Assembly (NCBI RefSeq): GCF_023061285.1
Contig: NZ_JAKGAM010000008.1
Location: 78,619-142,618 of the forward strand
Direction: 5' to 3'
Origin: Chromohalobacter nigrandesensis
GTDB taxonomy: Bacteria; Pseudomonadota; Gammaproteobacteria; Pseudomonadales; Halomonadaceae
DNA: 64,000 nucleotides
Each line of letters starts with the position of its first letter. Position 1 is the first letter of the stretch. Positions 11,590-20,985 of the stretch are shown here, one piece after another. Under the pieces are notes generated by a model that made no database searches, was not told where the DNA came from, and saw only the letters and a program-made list of their open reading frames with translations. Made by a program: the position numbers and the translations under genes.

Positions 11590-11810
11590 GCGACCACTCC
11601 TTTAGGTATATCTTATTGAGAGATTTAACCTTACTCAGATTTCCATGTTCGCAATGTCATCTATATAGGACGTTTTTTGTAAGCTAATGACTACAATATA
11701 AAATAACTCTTATTGAATCTCGGGCAGTCGGAATACTCACAAGGTGCTAGGTCGCGACGCGGGGGCGGCGGTATAATGCCGTCGTCATCATATTGCTTGC
11801 AGGAGACATC
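11590..11810. other. AT-rich intergenic region between comEA-like gene and pyrF
   Basis: About 220 nt, noticeably richer in A+T than its surroundings, between two divergently transcribed genes. A TATAAT at 11772-11777 could be a -10 for pyrF, but no convincing -35 lies 16-18 nt upstream. No coding sequence was seen. Confidence 0.5.
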
Positions 11811-12512
11811 ATGCCGCGCCCCGACACGCCGTTGATCATCGCTCTCGATTACCCTGATCTCGACCAAGCGCTTGCCATGGCCGACCGGTTGGACCCCGCA
11901 CGCTGCCGGGTCAAGGTTGGCAAAGAGCTATTCACGCGCAGTGGCCCGCGGGTACTTGAGGTACTGCATGCACGTGGCTTCGAGGTGTTTCTGGATCTCA
12001 AGTTTCACGATATTCCCAATACGGTGGCGGGCGCCGTCGAGGTGGCGGCGGATCATGGCGTGTGGATGGTTAACGTCCACGCCGGTGGCGGGCGGCGCAT
12101 GATGGAAGCAGCCAGAGAGCGGCTCGAGAATCGCCGGCTCTCCACGCATCTGATTGCAGTCACTGTTCTGACCAGTATGGCGCGTGAGGATCTCGCCGAG
12201 ATTGGCGTCGACGACGAGCCGTTGAGTCAGGTCGAGCGTTTGGCGGCGCTAGCGCAACGTAGCGGCATGGATGGGGTAGTGTGTTCGGCGCAGGAAGCAA
12301 GGGCGTTACGCGCGCTATGTGGCGAATCTTTCTTGAAGATCACACCGGGCATACGACCTAGCACTTCGAATGGCGATGACCAGCGCCGTACGTTGACCCC
12401 GGCCCAGGCTTTGGGGGCGGGGAGCACGCATCTGGTGATCGGTCGACCGGTGACGCAAGCCTTGGACCCGATGGCGGCATTGGGCGCTATCGAGCACGAG
12501 CTTGACCGCTAG
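11811..12512 (+). CDS. pyrF: Orotidine 5'-phosphate decarboxylase
   Basis: Last step of de novo UMP synthesis. The 233-residue TIM-barrel has the catalytic [11 protein letters not shown] motif, [10 protein letters not shown] at the start, and [16 protein letters not shown] at the C-terminal phosphate-binding loop. The ATG at 11811 follows AGGAGA with good spacing; a TTG six codons upstream is less likely. It converges on lapB with only 3 nt between stop codons. Confidence 0.96.
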   Translation: MPRPDTPLIIALDYPDLDQALAMADRLDPARCRVKVGKELFTRSGPRVLEVLHARGFEVFLDLKFHDIPNTVAGAVEVAADHGVWMVNVHAGGGRRMMEAARERLENRRLSTHLIAVTVLTSMAREDLAEIGVDDEPLSQVERLAALAQRSGMDGVVCSAQEARALRALCGESFLKITPGIRPSTSNGDDQRRTLTPAQALGAGSTHLVIGRPVTQALDPMAALGAIEHELDR

Positions 12513-12515
12513 TGA

Positions 12516-13700
12516 CTATTCGCCTTCCAGTCCGGTGATGGGTTTGGTGGTACCCCAGCTTTGGCAGCGCGGACATTGCCAGTGCAATTGGGCGCTGCCG
12601 AAACCGCAGCGATCACAGCGATGCCGGGGACGTGCTGCGAGTAGCTTCTGGGTATGCTGTTTGAGTAGCAACAGGCGCTCGCGGTCGCCATGGTCCTCGC
12701 CGATCAGGTAGAGGTCCATGAGGTAATCGACACCCCGCAAGCTGGGGTGCGCTTGAAGCTGCTCGCTGATCAATTCGATGGCGGCGTCCTGACCCTCGGT
12801 ATTGAGTCGGGAAGCCGCCAGCATGATCACTACGCTGGTATAGTGCGTTTCTTGTAATTTCGCGTCCAGGAATGCACGCCAGCCCGCTTCGTCCTGCAGA
12901 CGCCGATACGCCTCATGCAAGGGGTCGAGTATGACGGGAAGGAAGCCGGGGTCTTGCTCGGGGATGCGGCTGAGGTGGCGGATGACCGCCTTGTAATGCC
13001 CGGTGTCGCGTTCGAGTTCAGCGAGCAACCACGTGGCTCGGATACAGCATTCATCGATCGATAGGGCCTGACGCAGACGCTTGCGGGCCACGCTGGGGCT
13101 CGCATTGTGCCGATCCTGTTGGGCGAGTTCGCAAAGCCAGTGAGCGGCTGCGCGCTTGATATCGGCATCCTGGCGGATGAGCTGCGGTGTGGCGACATCC
13201 AGCGCCTGTTGCCACTCCTTCTCTCGCTGTAGTAGATCGACCAGCAAGCGTTTGGCAGCGTCGCGCATCCCTTCGTCGGGAGTGTCCTTCACCAGTGTTT
13301 GCAGCAGGCGTTCGGCGCGATCGAGCAATCCCAGGTTCAGGAAATCCCGTGACAATTCCAGTTGCACGAGCCCGCCTTGATAAGACGTCAGTGTCGGGCG
13401 CGCCAATAGATTCTGATGAATCTTGACAGCGCGGTCGGCCTCACCGCGCGAACGAAACAGGTTACCCAGTGCGATGTGTGTCTCGATGGTATCGCTGTTG
13501 ACCTCGAGCGCTTGTACAAACGTCTCGATAGCCTGATCCGGCTGCTCGTTGAGCAGATGATTGAGACCAATGAAATAGTCTCTGGGCAACGACACTTCGG
13601 GAGATAGGCGTTCGCGAACGCGACGGCGCTCGCGACGTCCGAGCCACCAGCCGATGGCAATCGCCGCGACCAATAGGCCAAGCAGCAGTGGATCAAGCAT
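12516..13700 (-). CDS. lapB: Lipopolysaccharide assembly protein B
   Basis: Inner-membrane TPR protein (YciM) that coordinates LPS synthesis and LpxC turnover with FtsH in E. coli. The 394-residue protein has an N-terminal membrane helix (about residues 4-19), a series of TPR repeats, and a C-terminal rubredoxin-like metal site with Cys362, Cys365, Cys376 and Cys379 (CDRC/CPRC). It abuts lapA with no intervening base and forms an ihfB-lapA-lapB transcription unit. Confidence 0.94.
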   Translation of the reverse strand: MLDPLLLGLLVAAIAIGWWLGRRERRRVRERLSPEVSLPRDYFIGLNHLLNEQPDQAIETFVQALEVNSDTIETHIALGNLFRSRGEADRAVKIHQNLLARPTLTSYQGGLVQLELSRDFLNLGLLDRAERLLQTLVKDTPDEGMRDAAKRLLVDLLQREKEWQQALDVATPQLIRQDADIKRAAAHWLCELAQQDRHNASPSVARKRLRQALSIDECCIRATWLLAELERDTGHYKAVIRHLSRIPEQDPGFLPVILDPLHEAYRRLQDEAGWRAFLDAKLQETHYTSVVIMLAASRLNTEGQDAAIELISEQLQAHPSLRGVDYLMDLYLIGEDHGDRERLLLLKQHTQKLLAARPRHRCDRCGFGSAQLHWQCPRCQSWGTTKPITGLEGE

Positions 13701-14006
13701 TCAGGGGGCTTCCTTGAACTCCTGGGTGCGTAGCCGATCCAGTTCCTTGCGTTGCTGTTGATTGTGGCGTTGGGCACGGGTCAGGAGCGTGCGTAGTCGT
13801 AGGTAGATGCCGGTCATGGCCAGCATGCCGAGAATCACGCCGCAGGCCAGCGATATCAGCAGCCAAAGAGACAGTGAAGCGGGTGGTAGTTCGACCCATA
13901 TCAAGTCGAGCGGCATGGCTTGTTGGTTGTTGACGGCAAACAGGATGCCGAGCAACAGGACGACCAGCAAGATTATGGCCAGCACGACACCTTTAAACCA
14001 ACGCAT
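13701..14006 (-). CDS. lapA: Lipopolysaccharide assembly protein A domain protein
   Basis: 101-residue inner-membrane protein (YciS, DUF1049). It has two hydrophobic helices (about residues 5-25 and 45-66) followed by a basic, glutamine-rich coiled tail. It sits between ihfB and lapB as in E. coli, where LapA works with LapB. Confidence 0.92.
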   Translation of the reverse strand: MRWFKGVVLAIILLVVLLLGILFAVNNQQAMPLDLIWVELPPASLSLWLLISLACGVILGMLAMTGIYLRLRTLLTRAQRHNQQQRKELDRLRTQEFKEAP

Positions 14007-14047
14007 GGGCAGGTTCCTTTTGCATGGAGATTGGTGCCCCGGGGGCT

Positions 14048-14344
14048 TCAGTAGCCGAGTGCACGGCTGGCGTTGACCTGTTCTCGCAACTCCTTGCCGG
14101 GCTTGAAATGCGGCACGAACTTGCCCTGCAGGTCGACGGGGTCGCCGGTTTTGGGGTTGCGTCCGGTCCGGGGTTCCCGAAAGTGTAGGGAGAAGCTGCC
14201 GAACCCGCGAATTTCGACACGCCCGCCGCTGGAAAGCGAGTGGGTGATGTCTTCGAGGATGAGCTTGACCGCTGCCTCTACCTCTTTAGCCGACAGCTCG
14301 GGCTGCCGAATGGCAATCTGTTCAATCAACTCGGACTTGGTCAT
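14048..14344 (-). CDS. ihfB: Integration host factor subunit beta
   Basis: DNA-bending nucleoid protein of the HU/IHF family, 98 residues. It begins [17 protein letters not shown] and has the beta-arm segment [12 protein letters not shown], with the family-typical Pro at the arm tip. In E. coli ihfB follows rpsA; here it is in the same conserved block with lapAB but separated from rpsA. Confidence 0.97.
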   Translation of the reverse strand: MTKSELIEQIAIRQPELSAKEVEAAVKLILEDITHSLSSGGRVEIRGFGSFSLHFREPRTGRNPKTGDPVDLQGKFVPHFKPGKELREQVNASRALGY

Positions 14345-14568
14345 CGAATGTCTCCAAGCGACTTTGCCGCTCGCTGCACAGGGGCAATAAAGCGACCACG
14401 GTATTGTTGTGAATTCAGCATACTGCTCAAACCTTGATAAAACAACGCACTAGCACATTGCAAGTCAATCTTAGCCGGTTTTGAACAAGGAGTGGAAACG
14501 ATGTGTCTCGCCAAGTCCTCGGGTATACTCGTCATCTATTCATGTCATGACATCGCTTGGGAGTCTCC

Positions 14569-14847
14569 ATGCAGGACGATGTAACCATCAAACGGCTTTA
14601 CTGGCACTCGCGGCGTGGCATGTGGGAGCTGGATCTACTGCTGATCCCGTTTCTCGAACATTGCTACCCCCAGCTCGATGAGGCGGACAAAGTCCGTTAT
14701 CAGTCACTGATAGAGCAGGAAGACCAGGATCTCTTCATCTGGTTGATGCGCCGAGAGTGGCCTGCCGACGCCGAGTTCCGGCGCATCGTCCAGATGATCG
14801 TCGATTATGCCGAAACCACTTCCAACGATCAGTATCGTACCCTCTAG
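14569..14847 (+). CDS. sdhE: FAD assembly factor SdhE
   Basis: 92-residue helical protein that promotes covalent flavinylation of succinate dehydrogenase SdhA. The conserved RLYWHSRRGMWELD motif contains the RGxxE-type signature of the family. The ATG at 14569 follows GGGAG with 5-nt spacing; the TTG four codons upstream is less likely. The following ygfX-like gene overlaps its 3' end by 41 nt, matching the E. coli ygfX-ygfY pairing in content though not in order. Confidence 0.9.
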   Translation: MQDDVTIKRLYWHSRRGMWELDLLLIPFLEHCYPQLDEADKVRYQSLIEQEDQDLFIWLMRREWPADAEFRRIVQMIVDYAETTSNDQYRTL

Positions 14848-15214
14848 GCTCGGCTTGGCGCTCCATGCACTCGTCTGGGGATTGGTGAGTGGCTTGGTGC
14901 TCATGCTGAGTACATGGTGGCTGACGTCTGCAGTAGCGCTTAGTGGTGCGGCACTGGTGGGCTACTGGTGGCGTGGCCAGCGGCGCTGGGAACTACGGGA
15001 GCGGCTCGACGGGGAACACGCCACCTGGGAGTGGCGTGAGGCTTCTGGGCAGTGGCAGCACGCCGCGCCGATACCACTGTGTATCGGCGCGTGGTTGATC
15101 GGATTGCGCGTCGGTCGCCGTATCATTTGGCTGTGGCCGGATAGTGCGGCGCCCACTTCGCGTCGTTGGCTGCGTATACGATGGCTGGAGGCAATGCCGT
15201 CGGGGCGGCACTGA
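14807..15214 (+). CDS. YgfX (CptA)-like membrane protein
   Basis: 135-residue protein with two adjacent hydrophobic helices (about residues 17-35 and 41-54) followed by a basic cytoplasmic-type part with WRGQRRWELRERL. The pattern and its position beside sdhE match YgfX-family proteins, first described as the CptA toxin of the CptAB pair. The name rests on context and topology more than on clear motifs. The start lies inside sdhE; a later internal TTG is possible. Confidence 0.65.
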   Translation: MPKPLPTISIVPSRLGLALHALVWGLVSGLVLMLSTWWLTSAVALSGAALVGYWWRGQRRWELRERLDGEHATWEWREASGQWQHAAPIPLCIGAWLIGLRVGRRIIWLWPDSAAPTSRRWLRIRWLEAMPSGRH

Positions 15215-15250
15215 TGCGCATCAGGACTGACGCTCACCGCTATCTCGGCG

Positions 15251-16423
15251 TCAGCGTGGGTCATCATCGCTGTGCTCCGGGGCATCCCGCGATGTATCCA
15301 GCGGCATCGCCAGACGGTCGCGAATCAGGGTGTGACGCGAGGCACGACGACGCAGGCGGGCGCTGGGCAGACGGTCGAGCGTTTGCAAGGTGTCGATGAG
15401 CGCCTGAGTTAGACGGGCCAGCTCGCGATTGAGCCACAAATAGCCGCTCGGACTGAACAGGACGCGGTCGTTTTCACCGCGTGCCTCCAGGGCGGCTTGT
15501 GCATGGCGCTGTAAGTCGAAGGCGACCACCGTGATGTCGATGGTCTGCCCCGTGCGCACCTGGAACGCCAGGCTGCCGAGCGCGCGCGCTAAGCGGTGCT
15601 GTTCGTCACGCAAGCCATCGAGTTCGGCGATGATGTCGTGACCGGCCCGCGTGGCCCAGTGGGTTTCCAGGAGCAGCTCGATCGTCGACAGCATGCGTCG
15701 TTCCAGTGACAGAATGCGTTCCAGATCGTCGCGATGCAGACGGCGCTCGCTATGGATGGCATCCACCAGGCCGCGTTGCTTGACCAGTTGATCCGTCGTG
15801 CTCTTCAGTAATTGATGTGTATCGACGTCGTCATGCTGTGTCGCATTGGTGTGCGCATGGTACAGGCGCGCTAGCTTGTCGAGATTGTCGGCGAGCAGAA
15901 AGCGTAATAAATCGGTGGCCTTCTGGGGCAGGATGAACAAGGTGGCGAGGATGCCGATGCTCGTCCCGATCAGTACGTCGAAGGCGCGCCACAGGGCGAT
16001 CCCCAAATCTTGGTGGCCGTCACCCACCACCATCAGCAAGGTCACGCCGAACATCAGCGCGCTATAGCCATAGCGCGTGGCGAACGTGGTGTGTGTGGCG
16101 ACTGCGATACCGATCAATGTCCAGGCCGGTATCACCCACGGTGCCGGGGCGGGAATCAACACCAGCAAGATGCCCCAGATCGCGCCGAGCACCGTGCCTA
16201 GAAGGCGTTGTCCCCCTTTGTCGATGACACCGCCGATATGCGGCAGATTGCCCATGACCATCATCGTGCTGACTAGCGCCCAACTGCCATGAGGAATCTG
16301 CAGGGCCAGAATGACGGCGAAGGTGATCGCCAGCGCCAGCGAGGTACGCAGGACGTGCAGTCGATGGCGGTAGCGGTAGATGAAGTACGGATCGCGCAGA
16401 CGAGTGGGCGACATCACGCTCAT
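15251..16423 (-). CDS. FUSC family inner-membrane protein
   Basis: 390-residue protein with an N-terminal membrane domain of about five to six helices (residues about 25-165). It includes the family-type GQRLLGTVLGAIWGILLVL and the RAFDVLIGTSIGILATLFI segment, and is followed by a helical cytoplasmic domain. FUSC proteins (YccS/YhcP/AaeB-like) are associated with efflux of aromatic acids or with envelope functions; no substrate can be named here. Its start overlaps the preceding small membrane gene by 4 nt. Confidence 0.82.
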   Translation of the reverse strand: MSVMSPTRLRDPYFIYRYRHRLHVLRTSLALAITFAVILALQIPHGSWALVSTMMVMGNLPHIGGVIDKGGQRLLGTVLGAIWGILLVLIPAPAPWVIPAWTLIGIAVATHTTFATRYGYSALMFGVTLLMVVGDGHQDLGIALWRAFDVLIGTSIGILATLFILPQKATDLLRFLLADNLDKLARLYHAHTNATQHDDVDTHQLLKSTTDQLVKQRGLVDAIHSERRLHRDDLERILSLERRMLSTIELLLETHWATRAGHDIIAELDGLRDEQHRLARALGSLAFQVRTGQTIDITVVAFDLQRHAQAALEARGENDRVLFSPSGYLWLNRELARLTQALIDTLQTLDRLPSARLRRRASRHTLIRDRLAMPLDTSRDAPEHSDDDPR

Positions 16424-16686
16424 GACGCTCCGTGTCGGTGTCCGGCAGGCGCTTTGGCTTTAGCGCGCGCCAATGTGGCCGCATGTACCAGGCTTGCCGT
16501 CCACAGTACGAGGAGTAGCAGCAACCAGATGAAGCCTAGCCAGCGAATGGGGATCATCATCAGCGCCATCAGAGCGATGAACCCGCCCAGCCACAGTGCG
16601 GCCCAACCCCAGCGGCGCAGGAACAGGTGACCCAGGCCCGGCAACAGGAAGGCGAGCAAGAGCGTGATGAAGAGGCGATGGCGCAT
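16420..16686 (-). CDS. Small membrane protein of unknown function
   Basis: 88-residue protein with two to three closely spaced hydrophobic helices (LFITLLLAFLLPGLGHLFL, then a double helix around residues 30-65). The PGLGHLFLRRWGWA stretch recalls TM2-like small membrane proteins. The start at 16686 has GGAG 5 nt upstream; an ATG at 16719 would add 11 residues. It is coupled by a 4-nt overlap to the FUSC gene. Confidence 0.7.
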   Translation of the reverse strand: MRHRLFITLLLAFLLPGLGHLFLRRWGWAALWLGGFIALMALMMIPIRWLGFIWLLLLLVLWTASLVHAATLARAKAKAPAGHRHGAS

Positions 16687-16860
16687 GGGAACTCCGTTCG
16701 TCGTGGTCAGGGCATTCATGCTGGCGTGTCATGATACAGCGTCTCGAGTGTCGGCGCGGAGCATCGTTGGCGCTTGGTGACGATGTGGTCGTCAAATGGG
16801 CGGCGAAGAGTCGCTCCAGTGCGCCTGCATCGAGAATCCACCATGTGGGCGATGAATCCA

Positions 16861-18825
16861 TCAAGTCTCACCTTTTTTCGTGGTGGCTTTTCGAGGCGTG
16901 GTGCGTTTTCGGGTGCGCCGCTGCGTGGTCGACGGTTTGTCGCTTGCGCTGCGCTTGGCGTTGCGGCGCTTACCTCGCGATGGTGCGGTGGGTTCGGCGC
17001 CGCCCGGCGTGGCCAGGGCCTGGCGCATGCGTTCGGCGTCCGCCTGGCTCAGTAGTTGGTGAACATCACCCACCAGAGTGTCGAGGAACGCGTTCGCATC
17101 GGCATGGCCCTCGGCGATCTCGGCCAGGCGCTGCTCCCAGAGGGCCGTGCGCTCGGGGCGCGTGGCGGTATCCGGCAAGGCCTGAATCAGCGCGCGGCCG
17201 GTCCGTGTGGTACGCAGTGCGCCTTGCTGGCGAATCACGTAACCACGCGTGATGAGCGTTTCCAGAATGCCGGCACGTGTCGCCTCGGTGCCCAGTCCGT
17301 CGGTGTCGCGCAGGGTACGACGCACCGCGTCATCGTCGACGTAGCGGGCGATGTTCATCATCGCCTTGATCAGGCTGGCGTCGGAGAACGGCTCCGGCGG
17401 GCGCGTCTGACGATCCTCCACGCCGCACGCCTGGACCCGCGCGGTTTCGCCTTCGCGCAACGCGGGCAGCGGCGGTGCTTCATCGCGGGTGGTAAATAGC
17501 GGCTTCCATCCGGCGACGAGTATCTCGCTGCCCTGGGCGCGAAAACACTCACCGAGAATCGAGAACTCGGCCTTGACGTCGCGCGTTTCCAGCGGTGGGT
17601 AGAATTGTGCCAGTACGTTGCGGGCGATCAGCCGGAAGACGTTGGCCTCATCATTGGACAGGCGGGCCGCATCGAAAGGGCGTCCGGTGGGCGCCAGTGC
17701 GTGGTGGGCGCCGACTTGCTTGTCGTTCCAGGCGCGTGAGCGGCGGCTGAAGTCCGCGCCGCGCAGCCAACCAGCAAGGGTGTCGTCAGAGGCGCAGGCC
17801 GCAGAAAGTGTCTGCTTCGCCGCAGTGAAATGCCCTTCGGGCAGGTAGCGACAGTCGGAACGTGGATAGGTGATGAGCTGATGACGCTCGTATAGCGTCT
17901 GGCAGATATCCAGTACACGCTTGGCCGGTAGCTTGTAACGGCGTGCGGCATCGACCTGCAACGCCGATAGCGAATACGGCAGCGGGGCCGTCTGGGATTT
18001 TTTCTTGGTTTGCAGAGCACTCAAGTGCCCCTCGGTACCGGGTAGGCGCGCCGCGAGTGTCTCGGCCGGCTCGCGCGCCAACAGCCGTCCCTGGTCGTCG
18101 AGCGGATGCGGCGGCTGCGGTTGCCACCAGGCGCGTAGCGTGCCGTGTTCGACGCCAAGATCCGCCCACAGGGTATAAAAGGGGCGTGAGACGAAGCGCT
18201 CGATCTCCAGGTCGCGGCGCACGATGAGCCCCAACACGGGGGTCTGCACACGTCCCACCGACAGCACACCCGAGTAGCCTGCTTGGCGGCCGGTCAAGGT
18301 CCAGGCGCGCGACAGGTTGATGCCATACAGCCAGTCGGCGCGTGAGCGTGCCTCGGCGGCTGCGAAAAGTGACTGATAGCGCGCGTTGTCTTCGAGGCGT
18401 TGCAGTGCCTGTTGCACGGCGGGGCGGTTGAGATCGCTGATCAACAATCGCGACATCGGGCCGCGCCAGCCTAGGCGTTCGATGACCTGCTGCACCAGCA
18501 ATTGCCCTTCGCGGTCCGGGTCGCCGGCATGCACCACGCTATCGGCGCGCTTGAGCAGTTTACGAATTACGGCCAACTGTGCACGGGCCTTGGGGCGCGG
18601 TATGAGTTGCCATTGCTTTGGCACGATGGGTAAATCGTCAAGGCGCCATTGCTTATAGCGTGTGTCGTAGGCGTCGGGTGGCGCCTGCTCGAGAAGATGC
18701 CCGACGCACCAGCTGATGCAGGTGTCCGCGCATTCGAGATAGCCGTCCTGACGTTGCGCCTTGGCGGGCAAGGCCTCGGCGATGGCGCGTGCCAGACTGG
18801 GTTTTTCGGCGACGATCAGGCGCAT
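16861..18825 (-). CDS. topB: DNA topoisomerase III
   Basis: Type IA topoisomerase that decatenates DNA through single-strand passage. The 654-residue protein has an N-terminal Toprim domain (MRLIVAEKPSLARAIAEAL ... HAGDPDREGQLL with the DxD-type acidic motif) and the active-site tyrosine in LITYPRSDCRYLP. The C-terminus is a Lys/Arg/Thr-rich tail of about 40 residues, likely for nonspecific DNA binding. No zinc-finger cysteine clusters are present, as usual for TopB. Confidence 0.94.
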   Translation of the reverse strand: MRLIVAEKPSLARAIAEALPAKAQRQDGYLECADTCISWCVGHLLEQAPPDAYDTRYKQWRLDDLPIVPKQWQLIPRPKARAQLAVIRKLLKRADSVVHAGDPDREGQLLVQQVIERLGWRGPMSRLLISDLNRPAVQQALQRLEDNARYQSLFAAAEARSRADWLYGINLSRAWTLTGRQAGYSGVLSVGRVQTPVLGLIVRRDLEIERFVSRPFYTLWADLGVEHGTLRAWWQPQPPHPLDDQGRLLAREPAETLAARLPGTEGHLSALQTKKKSQTAPLPYSLSALQVDAARRYKLPAKRVLDICQTLYERHQLITYPRSDCRYLPEGHFTAAKQTLSAACASDDTLAGWLRGADFSRRSRAWNDKQVGAHHALAPTGRPFDAARLSNDEANVFRLIARNVLAQFYPPLETRDVKAEFSILGECFRAQGSEILVAGWKPLFTTRDEAPPLPALREGETARVQACGVEDRQTRPPEPFSDASLIKAMMNIARYVDDDAVRRTLRDTDGLGTEATRAGILETLITRGYVIRQQGALRTTRTGRALIQALPDTATRPERTALWEQRLAEIAEGHADANAFLDTLVGDVHQLLSQADAERMRQALATPGGAEPTAPSRGKRRNAKRSASDKPSTTQRRTRKRTTPRKATTKKGET

Positions 18826-18926
18826 GGCGTTAGACGATCCAGCATGAACATGGCGCTTATTCTGCCATGTTCGACCCGGTGTGTGGGTCGAATCGGCGCA
18901 GTGCGCAGCCAGTTTTGGGACAGTAT

Positions 18927-20846
18927 CTAGCGGTTTCCGAAGAGACGCCGCGCACGCACCAAGGCGCGATACCAGTCGCGATGGGGTTTTCCCACGGCCG
19001 GGGGGCGATGACTGAGAAAGCTGATGTTGCGCGCGTCGCCGCGTCCCGTCAGGTTGATGTTGGAGAGCATCTGCAACGTGCTGTCACGGGCGCCGTACTG
19101 GCGTTTGAGAAACTCGATGGCCGCAGGTTCGAGTTCCACGCGATAGTGGCGTACCAATGCCAACGCCAACGATTCCGCCGCGCGTGACAGTTCGGTATCC
19201 ACTTCACGGACCATCGAGGCCCCCAGCGCGGCCTTGGCGGCCGCCGACAGGTTGGGCTCGATCTGGCCGAAATCGGCGGCGTTGGAGCTATTGATGGCCC
19301 GCTGGGTGGCGGGTTGCGATAGCCCCACGTGAGGTTCGAGCGCGAGGAATATCTCGATGGCCAGGCGCTTGGCAGCATCCACGCCGACGCCGAGCTGGGT
19401 CTCGCGGTGCGCGCCGCGCCACACTTTGTGATGGCGCGACGTGATGCCCGTCTGGTTCAAGTAGCGGGCGAGATGCTTGCAGACCCGCGCCTTGGCTTCA
19501 TCATCCAGTGCAATGGTGCGTTCGCGGATGCGTAATCCTCGGCGCCCCGGTCCCAGGCGCAGACGCGTCGTTTCATCGGACAGGCTGGCGGTGATGCGTT
19601 CCCAGCGATCCACGGATTTGAGCAGCTGAGCGTGACTGCGACCCACCTGCTCGTAGGCGCTGGAAACGCTCTTGTAGAGCTGGATGGCGTTGGCGAGGAT
19701 ATCCGCCTTGGTGCGCAGCGCGCGTTTGCGCTCTTCCTGGCCAGCCTCCACTGCCTGGGCGAGATGCACGATCTGCTCGGCCAGCGCGTTCATTGCCTGG
19801 ACCGAGCGCTCCAGCAACAGTTCGGCGCGCAGCCCCGAGGCACTGTCTTCGACCAGGGTGCCGGATTGTTCGGCAAGATAGACGTTGAGTGCCTTGAGAC
19901 GCGAGAGGCCGGTCGCTTGCGCGATGCGCTGGCGTGCGCGTGCCTCTTCCAGATTGTCGAATGCCTGAGCGAGGCGCCAGCGGCCTCGATACTCGAACGA
20001 GAGTACCGGAATCTTGCGCCCGCTGATCAGCTCGAAGGCCAGAATCACCATCTCTTCGACATCCTGAAGGGTCATCAGCAGGTCGTTGTCCTGCTCGATG
20101 GCCGCCATGACGCGTTCGATGAAGTTCTCGTCGCGTGGCACACCCTGGTGTAGGTCGGGGGCGCGCCCTTCGAAACGTTCGCGCAGCAGGTGCGTGGCGA
20201 TGGGTGCGACATCGTAGAGGGCGTTGAACTGGGGTTCCAGCGTCTCGCGGTATTGGGTGATGAGATCGCGGATGCGGGCGTGCAAGCCGACCCGGCGGTA
20301 GACGTCGATCTGACCGATGAGGCGTGCACTTTCACGATCGTTAAGGAGTTCGATGGCTGCCAACTCGACGCCTGCCGGCGAGAGATCATGCTTGCGCAGC
20401 AACATGGCGGCGGCTTCGCGGCGCCGGGCATCGCCCTCAAGACTTTCGACGATCAGGTCGCGGGTGACCAGCAGTAGCTCGGGCAAGGTCTTGATGACCT
20501 GCTCGATCTGCCCGGATGTCTTCTCGGCCTTGCGTCCCTGAGTGAGATGGTAGCCGAGGTTGGCCAGAATCCCCGCAGCGCCGGTAATCACCGTGTAGGA
20601 AATGAAGAAGACGTAGTTTTCCGTGGTCGGTGCCTTGCCGTAACCCAGCAGGTAGCCCCCCCAGGCGCCGAGCAGCGTCACCGGACCGGCCGTCCATAGG
20701 ATCTGCATCAGACTGACCGACCAGGGCACCTTCTCGACGGCTGCGGTGATGCGCCGGATTTCGTTGCGTCCTTCGCGTTCGAGGCGGACCTGTGAGGTTT
20801 CTTGAGCGGGCGATGCTTTACGCTGAAACGGCAACGGCAGGAGCAC
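18927..20846 (-). CDS. Unrecognised membrane protein, large helical cytoplasmic part
   Basis: I do not recognise the family. From a GTG at 20846 (AAGGG 8 nt upstream) it is about 639 residues; the open frame extends to 21053 and an ATG at 20951 is an alternative. Two hydrophobic helices lie near residues 50-70 (WTAGPVTLLGAWGGYLLGYG) and 79-100 (VFFISYTVITGAAGILANLG). The rest is soluble, helical and rich in Arg and Glu, with several Leu/Ala heptad-like stretches. It is divergent from the SEC-C gene. No partner gene gives its role away. Confidence 0.6.
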   Translation of the reverse strand: MLLPLPFQRKASPAQETSQVRLEREGRNEIRRITAAVEKVPWSVSLMQILWTAGPVTLLGAWGGYLLGYGKAPTTENYVFFISYTVITGAAGILANLGYHLTQGRKAEKTSGQIEQVIKTLPELLLVTRDLIVESLEGDARRREAAAMLLRKHDLSPAGVELAAIELLNDRESARLIGQIDVYRRVGLHARIRDLITQYRETLEPQFNALYDVAPIATHLLRERFEGRAPDLHQGVPRDENFIERVMAAIEQDNDLLMTLQDVEEMVILAFELISGRKIPVLSFEYRGRWRLAQAFDNLEEARARQRIAQATGLSRLKALNVYLAEQSGTLVEDSASGLRAELLLERSVQAMNALAEQIVHLAQAVEAGQEERKRALRTKADILANAIQLYKSVSSAYEQVGRSHAQLLKSVDRWERITASLSDETTRLRLGPGRRGLRIRERTIALDDEAKARVCKHLARYLNQTGITSRHHKVWRGAHRETQLGVGVDAAKRLAIEIFLALEPHVGLSQPATQRAINSSNAADFGQIEPNLSAAAKAALGASMVREVDTELSRAAESLALALVRHYRVELEPAAIEFLKRQYGARDSTLQMLSNINLTGRGDARNISFLSHRPPAVGKPHRDWYRALVRARRLFGNR

Positions 20847-20985
20847 GATGACATCCCTTACATGGCGGGGTTCGGACAGTCGGCGACAATACCCGAAAAG
20901 TGCCACCGGTGCACCAAGCGGTGCCGCGGATGAGGGGCGCTCATCGGGCATGCTAGAATAAGGGGATTTTTTTAGGAGGGTCGCG

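Noticed and set aside
11772..11777. TATAAT before pyrF as a full promoter
   Set aside because: No acceptable -35 hexamer at 16-18 nt; kept only as a note in the intergenic entry.
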